Under the pieces are notes generated by a model, which was not told the origin of the DNA, ran no database searches, and worked only from the letters and a program-made list of their open reading frames with translations. The position numbers were made by a program, and so were the translations under genes. This document shows positions 36,832 to 44,615 of a stretch of DNA of 64,000 nucleotides, piece after piece. Origin of the DNA: UBA4427 sp046351135 (GTDB lineage: Bacteria; Myxococcota_A; UBA9160; UBA4427); NCBI GenBank assembly GCA_046351135.1, contig JAXLZA010000001.1, positions 310,001 through 374,000 on the forward strand, given 5' to 3'. The first letter of the stretch is position 1, and each line of letters begins with the position of its first letter.

Positions 36832-37506
36832 ATGCACCAGGCGAAAGCCCCTCGAGCGCGGATAGGAAGGCCGTTCCCGACCGGCCGCGGCGGTCGGCGC
36901 GTCCGCGTGCTCGCCCTGCTCGCGTCGGTCTGGCTCGCGTCGACGCTCGGCGCCTCCGCAGGATCGGCCGCCGAGACGGTGCCGAAGCTGCTCCTGCTCC
37001 CGATCGTGGTCCACAGCGCCGAGGATCCGACCTACCTCCGCGATGGCCTCTCGGACATGCTGACGGCCCGGCTCGCCCGGATCGGGGCGATCCACATCGT
37101 CCCGCCGGACGCGAACACCCAGGGCACGACCCAGCTCGCCCGCGCCCGCGAGACGGCGCGCCGGCTCGGGGCGGACTACGTGCTCTTCGGCTCCTTCACG
37201 CGCTTCGGCCAGGGCGCGAGCCTCGACGTCCAGTGCGCCTCGGCGGAGCCCGGCGGCCGCCTCGAGCCGCTGCGCGAGATCTTCGTCCACTCGGGGAGCA
37301 TCGGGGACATCATCCCCGACCTCGACGAGCTGGCCGGCAAGGTCAGTCGCTTCGCCCACGGCGAGGCGGTGGCCCCCTCGGCCCCCGCCGCGGCCTCGAG
37401 CGTGGCGGTCTCGATCCGGGACTACCAGGCGCTGCTCGCTCGGGTCTCGGCCCTCGAGAAGAGCCTCTCGGACCTGAAGGCCAGCAAGAAGAAGCGCGAG
37501 GAATAG
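36832..37506 (+). CDS. Exported CsgG/FlgO-like protein with C-terminal coiled coil
   Basis: 224 residues from ATG 36832 with AGGAGG about 11 bp upstream. A basic N-terminus and hydrophobic stretch (VRVLALLASVWLASTLGASA) form a signal peptide cut near GSAAET. The mature domain has KLLLLPIVVHSAEDP, LRDGLSDMLTARLARI and ARRLGADYVLFGSFTRFG, a pattern shared by FlgO, CsgG and TolB N-terminal domains, in which the protein forms envelope complexes. The last 35 residues are a lysine-rich coiled coil (LLARVSALEKSLSDLKASK). Function unknown. Confidence 0.6.
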   Translation: MHQAKAPRARIGRPFPTGRGGRRVRVLALLASVWLASTLGASAGSAAETVPKLLLLPIVVHSAEDPTYLRDGLSDMLTARLARIGAIHIVPPDANTQGTTQLARARETARRLGADYVLFGSFTRFGQGASLDVQCASAEPGGRLEPLREIFVHSGSIGDIIPDLDELAGKVSRFAHGEAVAPSAPAAASSVAVSIRDYQALLARVSALEKSLSDLKASKKKREE

Positions 37507-37690
37507 CGCCCGCCCCGGCGGCGCGGTTCCGAGGGCCCCGGCTCGCCCCGGCCCGGCTTGCGAAGCCCGAGGCTCTGCTAAAGTGCGCGGCCTGCGATCC
37601 CCGCCCGCCCAGGGATCCGCGGAGCAGGACCCGGACCGAGACGTCGGGGTCGAGCTCGCGGACCGAAAGGGTGGGACGCGTTCGAAATGG

Positions 37691-37767
37691 GGCGGAGTAG
37701 CTCAGCCGGTTAGAGCGGCGGCTTCATAAGCCGTAGGTCCGCGGTTCAAGTCCGCGCTCCGCTACCA
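37691..37767 (+). tRNA. tRNA-Met (anticodon CAT)
   Basis: 77 nt including CCA. Acceptor GGCGGAG pairs with CTCCGCT (a G-T pair at position 1), D-arm AGCTCAGCCGGTTAGAGC, anticodon loop TTCATAA, T-arm GCGGTTCAAGTCCGC. The CAT anticodon with this acceptor fits elongator tRNA-Met; tRNA-Ile with modified CAT cannot be excluded. Its last 14 bases are repeated at 43046-43059, marking it as an integration target. Confidence 0.93.
37754..37767 (+). repeat. attL direct repeat (tRNA-Met 3' end)
   Basis: gcgctccgctacca, spanning part of the T-stem, the acceptor 3' strand and CCA of tRNA-Met. Identical to 43046-43059 in the same orientation. Confidence 0.82.
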
Positions 37768-37933
37768 CCTGTCGATTTCCGGGGGTGCCTCGCGGTCCCC
37801 TAAGTCCCTGAAAAGACGGGAATTCAGGGAGATTTTGGTCTCTCCATCTTCCCGTCTGATTGCCTGACGTCCCGCCGTTCGTGGGGGTAACTCTGGGGGA
37901 ATCCGATACCCCCAGAAAGAGATACCCCGAGCG

Positions 37934-38771
37934 ATGCCCCTCGCGGACAAGGCGAGCAAGGCGCTGAAGCCCGGTCGCAAGGCCCGCAATGTGGCCGAAG
38001 ACGGCCGGCTCTTTCTGCTCGTGAACCCGGACGCGGCCCTCTCCTGGCGGCTCAAGTACCGGGTTGGGGGTTCGGAGAAGCTGATCTCCCTCGGCGTCTA
38101 CTCCCAGACCGAGCTCGCCCTGGCCCGCGAGAAGCGCGAAGAGGCCCGATCCCAGCTGGCCGCCGGCATCGACCCCAGCGCGGCCCGGAAGGCCGAGAAG
38201 GTCGCCCGAGCGGATAGCTTCGAGGCGGTCGCCCTCGAATGGATCGCGAAGGAGACGCCCGGATGGGCGCCCGCCCACGCGAAGCGCGTGAAGGCCCGGC
38301 TCAAGCGCGATGCTTTCCCCTGCCTCGCGTCCATGCCGGTCGGATCGATCACGCCCGGCGACGTGCTCGAAGTCGTGCGACGGGTCGCCAATGCGGGCCA
38401 CGTCGAGACGGCCCACCGCCTGCTCTGGGGCATCGACCAGACGATGCGATTCGCGGTCCCGACCGGGCGCGCATCGGGCGACCCGACGCCGGCCCTGCGC
38501 GGGGCGCTCCCGGCGGCCAGGCGGGAACACTTCGCCGCGATCATCGAGCCCGATTCCCTCGGCGAGTTGCTGCGAATGATGGAGTGGTCCGAGCTGGATC
38601 TGGACGCGAAGGGCGGTGCGCTCTGGACGATTCCCGGCGACGAGATGAAGGGCGGCCGGGGATCACCTCGTCCCGCCCTCGACGCAGGCGGAGGCGATTC
38701 TCCGTGCGCTGGAGCCACTCACGCGCGAGGTCTGGCGCCTTCGAGAAGCAGGAGGAAGGCAGTGCCTGTGA
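37934..38771 (+). pseudogene. Tyrosine recombinase/integrase (P4 type), decayed
   Basis: ATG 37934 opens an integrase with the arm-binding DUF4102 domain (LADKASKALKPGRKARNV, LSWRLKYRVGG, ISLGVYSQTELALAREK), then the core-binding domain (FEAVALEWIAKETPGW, VGSITPGDVLEVVRRV). Three defects are visible. About 50-60 residues are missing between LGELLRMM and EWSELDLDAKGG (near 38578), including the first catalytic Arg. The frame changes in a G-run near 38657, after which DHLVPPSTQAEAILRALEP continues in another frame to a stop at 38771. Everything after LEPLT, with the HxxR and Tyr residues, is absent. It cannot be active. Confidence 0.88.
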
Positions 38772-39333
38772 GCAATAACATCGACAATGATGCCTCGGGC
38801 AGCGGCCTGATCGCAATCGCGTCAGCAATCACGTACCCGTCGGCTGTGTCCGTAAGATTGATCGTCAGATCGCCACCCGCATGTGGGAACGCGGCTTGTA
38901 GAACGAGAAACGGAATGTCGGCCGAGCCATCGTTCAGCGTCGGCGGACCGGTCGCGGGGATTTGCTGATTCACGAGGATCGGAGCGCCTCCATCGATGCT
39001 GTACGGAGCATTCGTCGCGCGATTGTCCAAGTCGGAAACGCTTGCCGCCACGTCGTAAAAACCTGCCGGCAGATCCAGAAACGTCCAGCTGGCTACTTTT
39101 CCGCTCGTTCCCCCCGAAGCATAGATCCCGGTCGAAGCCCAATCGCCGGTCGTGTCATAGGCGGCGACGGTGTATGCGGGGACGAACGGTGTGAACCTCC
39201 CTGCGGCGCCGGCCGTCATCGAGTCGTCTATGACGAACCAACCGCCAACGACCGCAGTCGCCTCCGACAGCCCCGGGACCGCCAGCGACAGGAACACGAC
39301 TAGCACGACAAGAGACTTCGACACGGCAGCCAT
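38719..39333 (-). CDS. Secreted golvesin-like domain protein with PEP-CTERM-type sorting tail
   Basis: 204 residues from ATG 39333. Signal peptide (SLVVLVVFLSLAVPGLSEA). The mature domain carries FVIDDSMTAGAAGRFTPF, YASGGTSGKVASWTFLDLPA, FYDVAASVSD, RATNAPYSIDGG and YVIADAIAI, the pattern of golvesin C-terminal-like beta-sandwiches found in secreted, often carbohydrate-linked proteins. The C-terminus LPEASLSMLLLTGTAFLLLLEG plus a few basic residues resembles a PEP-CTERM/exosortase sorting signal with a shortened basic end. The last 53 bp overlap the integrase remnant, so the tail may have been altered by the rearrangement. Lower GC than the flanking genes fits a transferred gene. Confidence 0.7.
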   Translation of the reverse strand: MAAVSKSLVVLVVFLSLAVPGLSEATAVVGGWFVIDDSMTAGAAGRFTPFVPAYTVAAYDTTGDWASTGIYASGGTSGKVASWTFLDLPAGFYDVAASVSDLDNRATNAPYSIDGGAPILVNQQIPATGPPTLNDGSADIPFLVLQAAFPHAGGDLTINLTDTADGYVIADAIAIRPLPEASLSMLLLTGTAFLLLLEGARPRA

Positions 39334-40013
39334 TCTCCGGGAATTGCGCCGTCGAGCGGCGGCGCATGGCGAATTCGAATCCCAATTCTCAAACAGCCCT
39401 CGGAGCCGGCCCCGACCCCACGGCTGATCGGAATGCACCCTACAGCCGAACGTGGGGCGATTTCAAGGTCTTCCGTCGATCCGACCCATTCCGCTCCACC
39501 CACGCGTTCGCAAATTGAGGTCTTTCGGCACAACCGAGAACCATGCGGAAGCGCCCGAAGACGCCGAGATCATCGTGGGTAGCTGGCGTCGCGCGGATAG
39601 CCGAAACAGGCTCGCATTTCCGCGCCACAGCTTGGAACCATTGTCGAAAAATGGCCTCTCCGGGGGCCTGTCCGGCGCCTATACCCGGGTTGGTGTCGTC
39701 GACCTGGCGCAACTCGAACCGGGCGACGAGCGCGAGCGCGAGCTGGAGGCCGATGAGTCTGACCACGGCTCGGGAGAGTCTCCGGGCATGGAGCGACCAA
39801 CCCTGATTCCGTGCTGATCCTCCGATTGGAGAGCTGCGCATTGTGGCGGGACGCCTCGATGGATGCGCCGAGACCTCATTTCGTGGGCGGTTTCCTTCGG
39901 GAGGCTCGTCATTAGGCCCCTGCATCCAGGCATGGTCGTTGCGATCATGATGAACGGGGCTGAGGCCGGCAGAGTTGCGATCTCGGCGCTGCCGTTCCTG
40001 GGGAGATGCGGGG
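39334..40013. other. Low-coding stretch inside the element
   Basis: 680 bp with no supportable gene. Overlapping frames exist on both strands but none has a ribosome site, consistent codon use or a recognised domain. It probably holds the divergent promoters of the golvesin-like gene (minus) and the BNR lipoprotein gene (plus). Confidence 0.4.
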
Positions 40014-41783
40014 GTGCGACGGTTGGACATCGATCGAGGACAATGGACTGTGCTCGCGCTCTGCGGCGCGTTGATCCTCGCGGGCTGCTCTGGCGGAGCG
40101 GGTGGCTCGGGAGCCGATGCCGATTCGGAGGCGCCGAGCATGCCTGGATCGGTCATGGCAGACGCCAGCTCGCCGGTCACGATCACCGTGAGCTGGACCG
40201 CCTCGAGCGACAATGTCGGCGTCGTCGCCTATGACGTGCAGAGGGATGGCGTGTACCTGCTGAGCGTCACGAGCACGTCTGTGCTCGACTCCGGCCTCCA
40301 GCCGGGCGTGCCGCATTGCTATTCCGTTCTGGCGCGAGATGCCGCGGGGAACGCCTCCGCTGCCAGCCCGGTCGTCTGTGCGACCACGGTGAATCTCCCG
40401 CCGTTGGCGGCGCTTTCGGCTACCGAGAGCGAGCTGATCGGCACGGACGTGTCGTTCGACGCAAGCGCGTCGAGTGATCCGGACGGAACGATCGTGCAGT
40501 ACGCGTTCGACTTCGGGGATGGCAGCGCGATCCAGGTGGTCAACACTCCCTCGGTTGCACACGCCTATTCCACAGAGGGGAACTATGCTCCCCGCGTGAC
40601 GATCACCGACGACCTCGGCGCGCACGCCAGCGCGACTGTGTCGGTGACCATCGGGATGAAGCTCTCGACGCCGGTCAACGTCTCCAGGACGGGGACGATC
40701 TCGCAGAGTGCGAATGCATTCCACGAGAGTGATGGATCGATCGACGTCGTCTGGGAGGAATTCGGCGTAGACCTGCTCATGGCTCGGTCCATCGACGGTG
40801 GTCAGTCGTTCACGGACCCGACATACGTGATCGATCCGAATGGATTCTGGGGATCGAATAACGACTTCTCCGCTGGACAGGCGAGGGTCCTCGAAGCGGG
40901 AGGAACCCTCCACGTCGTCACGACGCTCTTCGACGAGCTCTACGGCGGTGCCGAGGTCTTTCACGTCGGGTCGAGCGATGATGGATCGACCTTCGGCGAT
41001 CCGGTGCTCGTCTCCACCGATGACGGGATCAATTCGGTCGCGCCCGCGATCGATGCGGAGGGAGACGGCTCCGTCTCGATTGCCTGGCAGAACTCCAATC
41101 TCGATACCGGGGAGAACTCGATCGGCTACGCACGCTCGATCGACGACGGTGCGACTTTCTCGCCGCCGAAGATCGTGAGTGCCCCGCCGAGCTACGCCGG
41201 TTGCGCGCAGGTGCTCTGGTCGGCGAGCGACGTGCTCGCACTCTGGACGGAGGGGAGCGAGGGAAGCGAACGGATCCTCGCCTCCCGAACCGTCGACCAT
41301 GGCGTCACCTTCGGCACCCCCGTCGAGGTCGACCTCGACCCGGCGAAGTCGTGGTGTGCGACTGCGGTGCGTGACGCGGGCGGAACGGTGTATGCGGTCT
41401 GGGAGGAGGGAGATGCCTGGAACACGCGAATCCGCTTCGCGCGCTCCACGGATCGAGGCGTCTCTTTCAGTATGCCCGTCACGATCTCTGCGCCCGACCG
41501 TGACGCGACGTGCCCATCGATCGAGGTCGGCGATGGGCGCTTGGTCGTCACCTGGACATATCGGGAGAACTTCATCCTCGTCGATTCATATCTCACTGCA
41601 TCGACGGACGGGGGAGCGAGCTTTTCTACGCCGCTCAGGATTGCGTTTGGGGAAGGAGGCGGGGCCTGTTATCAAGTAGTTTCAGGCAGCCCGACGAACG
41701 TCGGGCTCGTCTGGCACGCGGCCCCGGCGGCGGGCGAGCAGTCCGACGTTTTCTACGGGACCGCGCAGCTCTCCACGTTCTGA
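40014..41783 (+). CDS. Lipoprotein with fibronectin-like, PKD and BNR/sialidase-like repeats
   Basis: 589 residues from GTG 40014 with GGGGAG about 8 bp upstream. Signal peptide with lipobox LILAGC (Cys about residue 25), then a Gly/Ser/Ala linker. Residues about 45-125 are fibronectin-III-like (VSWTASSDNVGVVAYDV), 130-215 a PKD domain (FDFGDG, HAYSTEGNYAPRVTITDD). Residues 225-589 hold at least six Asp-box-like units (SIDGGQSFTDP, SDDGSTFGDP, SIDDGATFSPP, DHGVTFGTP, STDRGVSFSMP, STDGGASFSTP) expected to fold as a beta-propeller. No sialidase FRIP or catalytic set was seen, so binding rather than hydrolysis is likely. An outer surface adhesin or glycan-binding role is inferred. Confidence 0.8.
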   Translation: MRRLDIDRGQWTVLALCGALILAGCSGGAGGSGADADSEAPSMPGSVMADASSPVTITVSWTASSDNVGVVAYDVQRDGVYLLSVTSTSVLDSGLQPGVPHCYSVLARDAAGNASAASPVVCATTVNLPPLAALSATESELIGTDVSFDASASSDPDGTIVQYAFDFGDGSAIQVVNTPSVAHAYSTEGNYAPRVTITDDLGAHASATVSVTIGMKLSTPVNVSRTGTISQSANAFHESDGSIDVVWEEFGVDLLMARSIDGGQSFTDPTYVIDPNGFWGSNNDFSAGQARVLEAGGTLHVVTTLFDELYGGAEVFHVGSSDDGSTFGDPVLVSTDDGINSVAPAIDAEGDGSVSIAWQNSNLDTGENSIGYARSIDDGATFSPPKIVSAPPSYAGCAQVLWSASDVLALWTEGSEGSERILASRTVDHGVTFGTPVEVDLDPAKSWCATAVRDAGGTVYAVWEEGDAWNTRIRFARSTDRGVSFSMPVTISAPDRDATCPSIEVGDGRLVVTWTYRENFILVDSYLTASTDGGASFSTPLRIAFGEGGGACYQVVSGSPTNVGLVWHAAPAAGEQSDVFYGTAQLSTF

Positions 41784-42219
41784 AGGCCGGCCGCGGACGC
41801 CGACGGACGACCCCTGACCGGGGAACAGCTTACGTCATGATCTCGATGGGTGGCGCAGAAGATCGGGCTCGAACCACCAGTTCCCCTGCGCTGGATTTCC
41901 GGTGAATGCTTTGCTCGATCGATCCGCTGGCTCCTTCTGCACGCTTCCGCAGTCGCAGCGGTCCTCGAGATGAGAAATCGCGTCCTCACTCGAATCGTTC
42001 CCCGGAGTGGGCCCGAGTGCGTGACGGGTGGCCTTGCCGATTGGACGGACCAGAGCGGCCCGACGTCGGCTGTAGATTGACTCCAGGTGGGCCGTAGGGC
42101 GCCCACGATGCGGACGAAGACGTCGATCTCGATAGTGGCCCAGGGATGCCCCTGACGGGGTGGATCGCCCTGCTAGGCTGACTCGTCGGGGGGGCGAGGC
42201 GGGACGTGAGTCCTCGTCC
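41784..42219. other. Non-coding stretch inside the element
   Basis: 436 bp in which no gene is supportable; short frames on both strands lack ribosome sites and conserved features. Composition is close to the rest of the element. Confidence 0.35.
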
Positions 42220-42531
42220 ATGCGGCTGCTCGTGTTTGTCCTCGCGCTTCTCGCTTCCCCATCTGCTCAATCTCAGACGGTCGGAACGTGCGCGGCGTCC
42301 GACATGGGTTCGCCGTCCTGCCCCCCATCAGGGTGCTGGGTGAGAGTCTCGCGGCGACCGAGTACTGGCGGCGGCTCGTCTGCCGTTCAGGGCCTCGATG
42401 ATGCCGACGGCCGGGCTCGGCGCCCTGGCGATGTTTTCCGCGATTCGCGCGAGCTGGTTGCGTCTTCGATCCGCAGCTCGCCCGCGTGGCGCCCTACAAC
42501 GCGAGGTGAGAAATGTCCGAGAAGAACTTGA
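42220..42531 (+). CDS. Doubtful small ORF with signal-peptide-like start
   Basis: 103 residues. It begins MRLLVFVLALLASPSAQSQ, a convincing signal peptide, but the following sequence is Arg/Ser-rich and looks untranslated. Another frame carries a more protein-like ATEYWRRLVC. It may be the 5' end of a broken exported-protein gene. It overlaps the next gene start by 19 bp. Confidence 0.25.
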   Translation: MRLLVFVLALLASPSAQSQTVGTCAASDMGSPSCPPSGCWVRVSRRPSTGGGSSAVQGLDDADGRARRPGDVFRDSRELVASSIRSSPAWRPTTRGEKCPRRT

Positions 42532-42776
42532 TTCCGTGGCTCATCACTGCATTTGGAATCGGATGCGTAGCCGGGCCAGCGCTTGCTGACCTCGTCGTGC
42601 CCGCGTCAAGAGCCGAACAGGCAGACCGACAACGCTGGGACGACTCGTGCGTGCAGGTGTGGGGGGCTGCGGAGGTCACGACTACAGCCCAGAGCCTTGG
42701 GAGGGATGGCTGGGAAATGGCAGGGGCCAATGCGACCCCGAGTCGAGCCATCTGGTGCTTCAAGCGCCCGTTGTGA
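42513..42776 (+). CDS. Small exported protein with C-terminal GWE/WCFKRP motif
   Basis: 87 residues from ATG 42513 with GAGGTGAGAA directly upstream. An N-terminal hydrophobic segment (LIPWLITAFGIGCVAGPALA) is a signal peptide or anchor. The mature part has two Cys that could pair (DSCVQVW, WCFKRP) around a SLGRDGWEMAGA motif. Small proteins with a similar GWE...WCF.RP ending occur in myxobacterial-type genomes. Function unknown. Confidence 0.6.
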   Translation: MSEKNLIPWLITAFGIGCVAGPALADLVVPASRAEQADRQRWDDSCVQVWGAAEVTTTAQSLGRDGWEMAGANATPSRAIWCFKRPL

Positions 42777-43157
42777 CTGCAATGGCCTCCGGGAATCCCG
42801 GGGCGGTTCAATCGGGTCGTTGGCTGGGGGGGGGCGCTTCTCCGGCAGAATCTCGATCGTTACCGGATTTCGACGCCCAGGGATCTTCAGTAGGTTTGGG
42901 TGACCTGACGGGGCGAGGGTCGATCTGGACGTGGATCGCGTGTGGTCCTGGCAGCCAGATCGAGAGGGTATGTTTGGGGGGAGACACTGGGGGGCTGCCC
43001 TGGGTGTCGAGAAAGCAGGTAGTTGCGCGACCGAGTGGGTAGAGTGCGCTCCGCTACCAGTTCCTTCCTCCCGACTCGCCATCGCTTCCCTCGCCGGTCC
43101 GGTCGAATCCGCCGCGCGACGACCGGGGCCGGCCTGAATCCTTCCTCTTCGACGACG
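42777..43157. other. Right end of the element and P450 upstream region
   Basis: No gene seen. It contains long G-runs (nine G at about 42826) and the right-hand repeat at 43046-43059, after which GC content rises to that of the chromosome. Confidence 0.4.
43046..43059 (+). repeat. attR direct repeat
   Basis: gcgctccgctacca, identical to the last 14 bases of tRNA-Met at 37754-37767. The bases before it (gggtagagt) do not continue the T-arm, so this is not a full tRNA. Confidence 0.8.
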
Positions 43158-44531
43158 GTGCCGATCGGCGGGCTCGCAGCGGCGCGGATCCATCTCGCTC
43201 TGCTGCGCGACCCGCTCCAGACCTTCCTGGCGCTCGGCGCCGATCCGGCGGTCCCGGTACGCCTCGTCGGCGTTCCGTTCCGCCCCCGCGCTCGGCGTGT
43301 CGTCTTCGTCTTCGGCCCCGCGCTGAACCGCGCCGTGCTCTCCGATCCCGAGACCTTTCGCACCACCGGCCAGGGCCTCTCCGGCCCCCGCGGCTCCGCC
43401 CTTCGACGTGTCCGCAACGGCCTCACGCGCACCCGCGGCGAGAAGCACCGCCGGCTGCGTGCGGCGCTGCTCCCGAAGCTCCAGCGCCGCGCGGTCGAGG
43501 CGATGGCGCCGCGCATCGCCGCGATCGTCGCCGAGGAGCTCGACGCTCTGCGCACCGATTCGCCGATCGACCTCGCTCGCGTGACGAAGGGGCTCTCGCT
43601 GCGGGTCTCGAGCGAGATCCTCTTCGGGATCGGCGATCGCGCGCAGGCAGAGCGCCTGGGAACGCTCCTCGGTGGGTTCATCCGCGGCAGCTACCGGCTC
43701 GACGTGCTCGGGACGCGCTGGCTCGGGCGGCTGCCGGGGACGCCCTATGCGGCGCTCGAGCGCCACGCGCAGGTCCTCGAGCGCGAGACGCGGGCGGTGA
43801 TCGACGCGCGGCGCCGGTCCGGCGGGGGGGACGATCTGCTCTCGACGCTCATCGAGGCGTGCGACGCGGGGATCGCGGGGCTCGGCGACGAGGACCTGGT
43901 CGGGCAGGTGACGCTGCTGTTCGGCGCGAGCTACGAGACGACGGCCCAGGCGCTGCTCTTCGCGCTGGCGCTGCTCGCACAGTCGCCCGGGATCGTGCGC
44001 TCGTTGCGCACGCAGAGCGGCGCCGAGCGGCCGGCGGAGGTCGGCTTCGTCGTGCGCGAGGCGCTTCGGCTTCTGCCGCCGGTGCCCTACACGATCCGGA
44101 TCGCGACCCGCGACGTCGAGCTCGCGGGCGTTCCCGTCCGGCGCAGCGATCGCGTGCTCGTGAGCCATTTCCACGCCCACCGCCTCGCGGAGCGGTTCCC
44201 CGAGCCCGACCGCTTCCGCCCCGAGCGCTGGCGCGACGCCGAGCCCGGTCCCTACGACTCCTTCCCGTTCAGCGCCGCCCCGCGCCTCTGCATCGGCGCG
44301 GGCTTCGCGACGGAGGTGCTGGAGCAGGCGGTGGCCGCCTTCGTCGGGCGCTTCGACTTCCGCCTGCCCGATGGGCTCGCGATCGAGCCGGCGGTGCGGG
44401 TCACGCTGGGGACGCGGGGCGCGGTGCCCATCCTGCTCGCGGCGCCGACCGGGGCGGGGCTGCGGCCGGTCCGACTCACGGGAGCGCTCGGGCGGTGGAT
44501 CGAGGCATCGGGCGAAGCGCCGGTCGGGTGA
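43158..44531 (+). CDS. Cytochrome P450
   Basis: 457 residues from GTG 43158; the start is uncertain because the frame stays open leftward through the attR repeat and no clear ribosome site is seen. P450 motifs are all present: C-helix HRRLRAALLPKL, I-helix LLFGASYETTAQAL, K-helix EALR with its partner Arg, FRPERW, and the haem loop FSAAPRLCIGAGFA with the thiolate Cys at about 378. Such enzymes oxidise lipids, terpenes or xenobiotics; no ferredoxin or reductase is adjacent. It is the first chromosomal gene after the integrated element and is convergent with the PQQ dehydrogenase. Confidence 0.9.
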   Translation: MPIGGLAAARIHLALLRDPLQTFLALGADPAVPVRLVGVPFRPRARRVVFVFGPALNRAVLSDPETFRTTGQGLSGPRGSALRRVRNGLTRTRGEKHRRLRAALLPKLQRRAVEAMAPRIAAIVAEELDALRTDSPIDLARVTKGLSLRVSSEILFGIGDRAQAERLGTLLGGFIRGSYRLDVLGTRWLGRLPGTPYAALERHAQVLERETRAVIDARRRSGGGDDLLSTLIEACDAGIAGLGDEDLVGQVTLLFGASYETTAQALLFALALLAQSPGIVRSLRTQSGAERPAEVGFVVREALRLLPPVPYTIRIATRDVELAGVPVRRSDRVLVSHFHAHRLAERFPEPDRFRPERWRDAEPGPYDSFPFSAAPRLCIGAGFATEVLEQAVAAFVGRFDFRLPDGLAIEPAVRVTLGTRGAVPILLAAPTGAGLRPVRLTGALGRWIEASGEAPVG

Positions 44532-44615
44532 GGGCTTCGGGCTCAGGGCGCAGGGCGAGGCGCGCGGGTCGGACGCCCGCGGTCGCGCGAGGCGCTCGGC
44601 CCCGGATCTCGCGTG

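Larger units (their letters stand above)
37754..43059 (+). mobile_element. Integrated genomic element remnant in tRNA-Met (about 5.3 kb)
   Basis: Bounded by two copies of gcgctccgctacca: one forms the 3' end of tRNA-Met, the other is at 43046-43059. A tyrosine integrase remnant starts 167 bp inside the tRNA end, the standard layout of a P4-type island. Inside are a golvesin-like secreted protein, a PKD/BNR lipoprotein and a small exported protein. Base composition is visibly less GC-rich and coding density is low compared with both flanks. With the integrase broken the element is unlikely to move by itself. Confidence 0.82.

Noticed and set aside
39440..40213. A 257-codon minus-strand ORF inside the element
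   Set aside because: It overlaps the BNR lipoprotein start, has no ribosome site, and its sequence is not recognisable; kept as non-coding.
43019..43059. A second tRNA gene ending at 43059
   Set aside because: Only the last 14 bases match the tRNA; the T-loop and anticodon arm are absent, so it is an attachment-site copy.
44555..44590. Stem CGCGGG/CCCGCG between the convergent P450 and PQQ genes as a terminator
   Set aside because: The stem is only 6 bp in very GC-rich DNA and no T-run follows on either strand; such stems are expected by chance.
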